In this document: one piece after another, positions 61,468-64,000 of the stretch
How positions within the stretch are numbered: the stretch's first letter is position 1
How the letters are laid out: each line of letters starts with the position of its first letter
NCBI GenBank assembly: GCA_009664345.1
Contig: CP043547.1
Coordinates: 3,252,709 to 3,316,708, forward strand
Source: Planctomycetales bacterium 10988
Lineage (GTDB): Bacteria > Planctomycetota > Planctomycetia > Pirellulales > Pb10988
DNA length: 64,000 nt
Direction: 5' to 3'
Notes under the pieces: generated by a model
Told to the model about the DNA's origin: nothing
Databases searched by the model: none
What the model saw: the letters and a program-made list of their open reading frames with translations, nothing else
Program-made: the position numbers and the translations under genes

Positions 61468-62280
61468 ATGACCAGCTTGTCCTTACAGAAGGCAAATTTA
61501 ACCTTCACGGTGCGAAAACAGGGTCGATTGCCTTTGAAAGAAATGGTGGTCAGCTATCTGCAAGGCAAACACAAATACCCCAAACCGATCCAAGTCCACG
61601 CCCTCAAAGGGATTGATTTGGAGCTGAAAGAAGGGGATCGCCTTGGGATTCTGGGACACAATGGCTCTGGAAAGAGCGTGCTTTTGCGAATGCTGGCCGG
61701 TATTTATCCCCCGACCGCGGGCAAACGCGAGGCGCAAGGGCGGATCGTTTCCCTTTTTGATATCGGCCTGGGCTTTGAAATGGAAGCGACCGGCTGGGAA
61801 AACATTACCTATCGCAGCTATGTGATGGGAATGACCCCAGCGGATGTGGCCGAGAAACGGGAGGAAATTGCCGAGTTTACAGAACTCAAAGACGCCCTCG
61901 ATCTGCCGATTCGCTGCTACTCGCCAGGGATGCTCATTCGGCTGGCTTTCGCGATCAGCACGGCGGTCGAACCGGAAATTCTCTTGGTGGATGAAATTCT
62001 CAGCGTCGGCGACATCGGTTTTCAGAAGAAAGCCCATGAACGCATGCTAGAGATGATGGACCGTGCCAAGATCATGGTCATGGTCAGCCACGATCTCGGG
62101 GCCATTCAAGATGTATGCAATCGAGCGATTTGGATGAATCGCGGAAATATCCATGCCCAAGGAGATTGCAAGACGCTGATCGAGCAATACTCCGAAGCCA
62201 TGAAACCGGCGGAACCAGCCCCGGCCCCCAGCGAGCCAGAGGCCACTTCCACGGAAGACTCGACTGCCGCGGCAGCCTAA
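61468..62280 (+). CDS. ABC polysaccharide/polyol-phosphate exporter ATPase (KpsT/TagH/Wzt-like)
   Basis: 270 residues. Walker A GHNGSGKSVLLRM, signature YSPGMLIRLAFAIS, Walker B ILLVDEILSVGD and switch His in VSHDLGAI are all present. The long N-terminal YLQGKHKYPKPIQVHALKG precedes the core, as in TagH-like proteins. The last ~25 residues are Ala/Pro/Glu-rich with no carbohydrate-binding domain, unlike Wzt. GGAAGAGAG precedes the ATG, 83 bp after the permease. Its stop codon overlaps that of the convergent kinase. Confidence 0.94.
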   Translation: MTSLSLQKANLTFTVRKQGRLPLKEMVVSYLQGKHKYPKPIQVHALKGIDLELKEGDRLGILGHNGSGKSVLLRMLAGIYPPTAGKREAQGRIVSLFDIGLGFEMEATGWENITYRSYVMGMTPADVAEKREEIAEFTELKDALDLPIRCYSPGMLIRLAFAISTAVEPEILLVDEILSVGDIGFQKKAHERMLEMMDRAKIMVMVSHDLGAIQDVCNRAIWMNRGNIHAQGDCKTLIEQYSEAMKPAEPAPAPSEPEATSTEDSTAAAA

Positions 62281-63998
62281 CCGAGAACCGCCCAAAGGAT
62301 CGCAAGCACGGCCAACGTGGTGCAAACAATGCCTGCGATCGCGGCCAAGATCAACATCGTCGGGGTAATCATCAGCCGCCCTTCGACCATTTGGATCGAA
62401 GAATGCGAGGCGGTTGCATCGGATTGTCGAGCCGTTGAAAGACTTCCAGCGACACTTCCTGTCCCGATCAGTTCTGGTTGAATCTTAAAGTTCCCGGTTG
62501 AAAGCATTAACTCAGGGTCCAATTCTTCTTGCCGGATTCCCAAGAATTCGTCCAAGGCCGAGATCATTTCCTCCGCGGAAGCGAATCGCTTTGCAGGGTC
62601 TTTCGCCATCGCTTTGGCAACAATCTGACGAATCTCTTCCGGGACTTCCGGACAAAGCTCATCGAGGGATGTCGGCTCGCTTCCGATCACTTTCCACAAG
62701 AGCATCGGCATCGGATCATCAAAAGGAAGCCGACCGGAAAGCATCTCGTACATAATCGCCCCGAGACTATACAAGTCTGAGGAAGGCCCCATTTCCGAAA
62801 TCTCTCCCTTGGCTTGCTCCGGCGGCATATAAGCTGGTGAACCCATGATGTCTCCCGCTTGCGTCAGCCGCGTTCCAGAGGCATCTTCGGCTTGAGCCAA
62901 ACCGAAATCCATAATCACCGGCTCGCCACGGCGATCGATCATCACATTGCCCGGCTTCAAATCTCGGTGAGTAATCCCGCCTTGATGGGCTTCGGAGAGA
63001 CCACTTGCCATCTTCCGGGCGAGAACCGCGACCGTCTTTGGCTCGACCTTCACCCCTGGCCGCATTCGCTCAGAAAGTGCTTTTCCGTCGATATAAACCA
63101 TGCTGAGATAATGGATACCGTCGATGGTTCCAACGTCATGCACCCCACAAATGTTGGGATGCCGCAAGGTCGCCGCCGTTCGGGCTTCCCGCTGGAATCG
63201 TTTGTAAAGGACTTCCACTTTTTGAGAACTGAAGATCGGAATCTTCAAAGCGACTTCACGGCCAAGAACCACATCTTCCGCCAAGTAAACCGTCCCCATG
63301 GCCCCTTTCCCAAGCTTACGCAAAATCTTGTAACGATCGAATTGCTCGGGAAGTTCTTCAGCGGCTTTACGCTGTTTTTCTTGTAATACCGCCGTATCAT
63401 GCGGATTAGCGGATTCCGAACTTTGCCCAACAACCGCTTTAAGAACCTCCTGAACTTTCGGTTGCTCACTCTCACTGATGATGGTCTGTGCGGCTTGTGG
63501 TTGTTCAATGGGAGATTCGTCCGGCTCCTGTTGTTCTGTTCCTTGCTCCTCTTTCAATGATTGAAATTCCTCAGAATGGGCTGGCGAGGAAGGAGAAATC
63601 ACCTTGGATTCGACAATCGTTTGATCATTTTGTACGGTGGCTTCCGCCTGTGGAGTGGAGTCGGAACCCTCCTCATAGTCCAAAGCAGGAAGTTGCATCG
63701 TCTCCTGGCGTTTGAGCATCGAGTCCGTAATGCGGAGCAACTCATCATCATTTGAGCCTTGCTTAGGCGACGGGTCCTCTGCCGAGAAATCGATCGTCTT
63801 GGTGGTGTCTTGGTCGGAAGACATATCTACATCCTGTGGGGTTGTTTCGTCCGAGGATTGTCGCGGCGTCCCCTGCTTGGGTTGCGGCGAGAAGAGCCGA
63901 TCTTTCCGGCGGAGTGTGCGATGGTATTGTTCCAACCACTGCTTTCGACCGGGAAACCGCTCTTCAAAATCCTCGACTTGGGGATTCAATCCCAGTTG
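62277..63998 (-). CDS. PknB-type Ser/Thr protein kinase, 5' end beyond the window
   Basis: About 570 residues visible; the frame stays open to the window edge. A Glu/Gln-rich, low-complexity N-terminal region of ~210 residues is followed by the kinase domain: LGKGAMGTVYLAED (Gly loop), VALKIP (Lys), THRDLKPGNVMI (catalytic Asp), IMDFGLAQ (DFG) and GSPAYMPPEQ. A single C-terminal membrane helix (MLILAAIAGIVCTTLAVLAIL) ends the protein with only a few residues outside, so there is no sensor domain. The planctomycete proteome is rich in such kinases. Substrate is unknown. Confidence 0.94.
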   Translation of the reverse strand, partial: QLGLNPQVEDFEERFPGRKQWLEQYHRTLRRKDRLFSPQPKQGTPRQSSDETTPQDVDMSSDQDTTKTIDFSAEDPSPKQGSNDDELLRITDSMLKRQETMQLPALDYEEGSDSTPQAEATVQNDQTIVESKVISPSSPAHSEEFQSLKEEQGTEQQEPDESPIEQPQAAQTIISESEQPKVQEVLKAVVGQSSESANPHDTAVLQEKQRKAAEELPEQFDRYKILRKLGKGAMGTVYLAEDVVLGREVALKIPIFSSQKVEVLYKRFQREARTAATLRHPNICGVHDVGTIDGIHYLSMVYIDGKALSERMRPGVKVEPKTVAVLARKMASGLSEAHQGGITHRDLKPGNVMIDRRGEPVIMDFGLAQAEDASGTRLTQAGDIMGSPAYMPPEQAKGEISEMGPSSDLYSLGAIMYEMLSGRLPFDDPMPMLLWKVIGSEPTSLDELCPEVPEEIRQIVAKAMAKDPAKRFASAEEMISALDEFLGIRQEELDPELMLSTGNFKIQPELIGTGSVAGSLSTARQSDATASHSSIQMVEGRLMITPTMLILAAIAGIVCTTLAVLAILWAVLG

Positions 63999-64000
63999 GG

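Overview
The window looks like the chromosome of a planctomycete (Planctomycetota). The signs are four formylglycine-type sulfatases, a very large solitary secretin, a PknB-type Ser/Thr kinase, Tat-exported sugar-isomerase-like proteins, and a three-gene set resembling methanofuran biosynthesis (mfnD, mfnF, mfnE). H4MPT/methanofuran-linked C1 genes are known in this phylum. No rRNA gene is present, so the assignment rests on gene content.

Layout. 1-12.4 kb is ordinary chromosome: acyl-CoA dehydrogenase tail, APS kinase, two planctomycete-type hypotheticals, an RmlD-like reductase, two tandem xylose-isomerase-like paralogues, a sulfatase and the mfn-like trio. 12.5-27.2 kb is an accessory zone. 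It holds two damaged copies of one IS701-family element, IS5-family elements and fragments, a decayed tyrosine recombinase beside tRNA-Leu(CAA), and several small A+T-rich genes of immunity-protein character (YwqK/MORN-like, ankyrin, two unknowns, one truncated) with no toxin gene. Interspersed are a beta-lactamase-fold hydrolase, a three-domain sulfatase/esterase protein and a GT1 glycosyltransferase. 27.4-30.6 kb encodes both subunits of a type IIB topoisomerase (Topo VI), unusual for a bacterium. 31.5-32.6 kb has two small secreted Tyr/Gly/Pro-rich proteins.

32.7-41.7 kb is a nucleoside/ribose salvage locus: a LacI-type regulator with a palindromic operator just downstream of its promoter, three exported nucleoside hydrolases, ribokinase, and a complete ribose-type ABC importer (lipoprotein binding protein, double ATPase, permease). 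The genes overlap or lie close together, so one operon is likely. Nucleosides would be split outside the cytoplasm, the ribose imported and phosphorylated. 41.8-47.6 kb is a caa3-type oxidase cluster: CoxB-cytochrome c, a CoxA-CoxC fusion, a small membrane protein, CtaG and a three-haem cytochrome. 47.6-50.3 kb has a HAD phosphatase and an aconitase. 50.7-54.5 kb has a secreted hypothetical and two sulfatases. 54.6-58.6 kb is the secretin. 59.3-64 kb has a secreted membrane-anchored protein, an ABC polysaccharide exporter pair and a kinase cut by the window edge.

A short dispersed A/T palindrome of the form AAAAA(G/C)NNNTTTTT recurs across the chromosome-like parts, often directly at stop codons but also inside genes. 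I found nothing that explains it.
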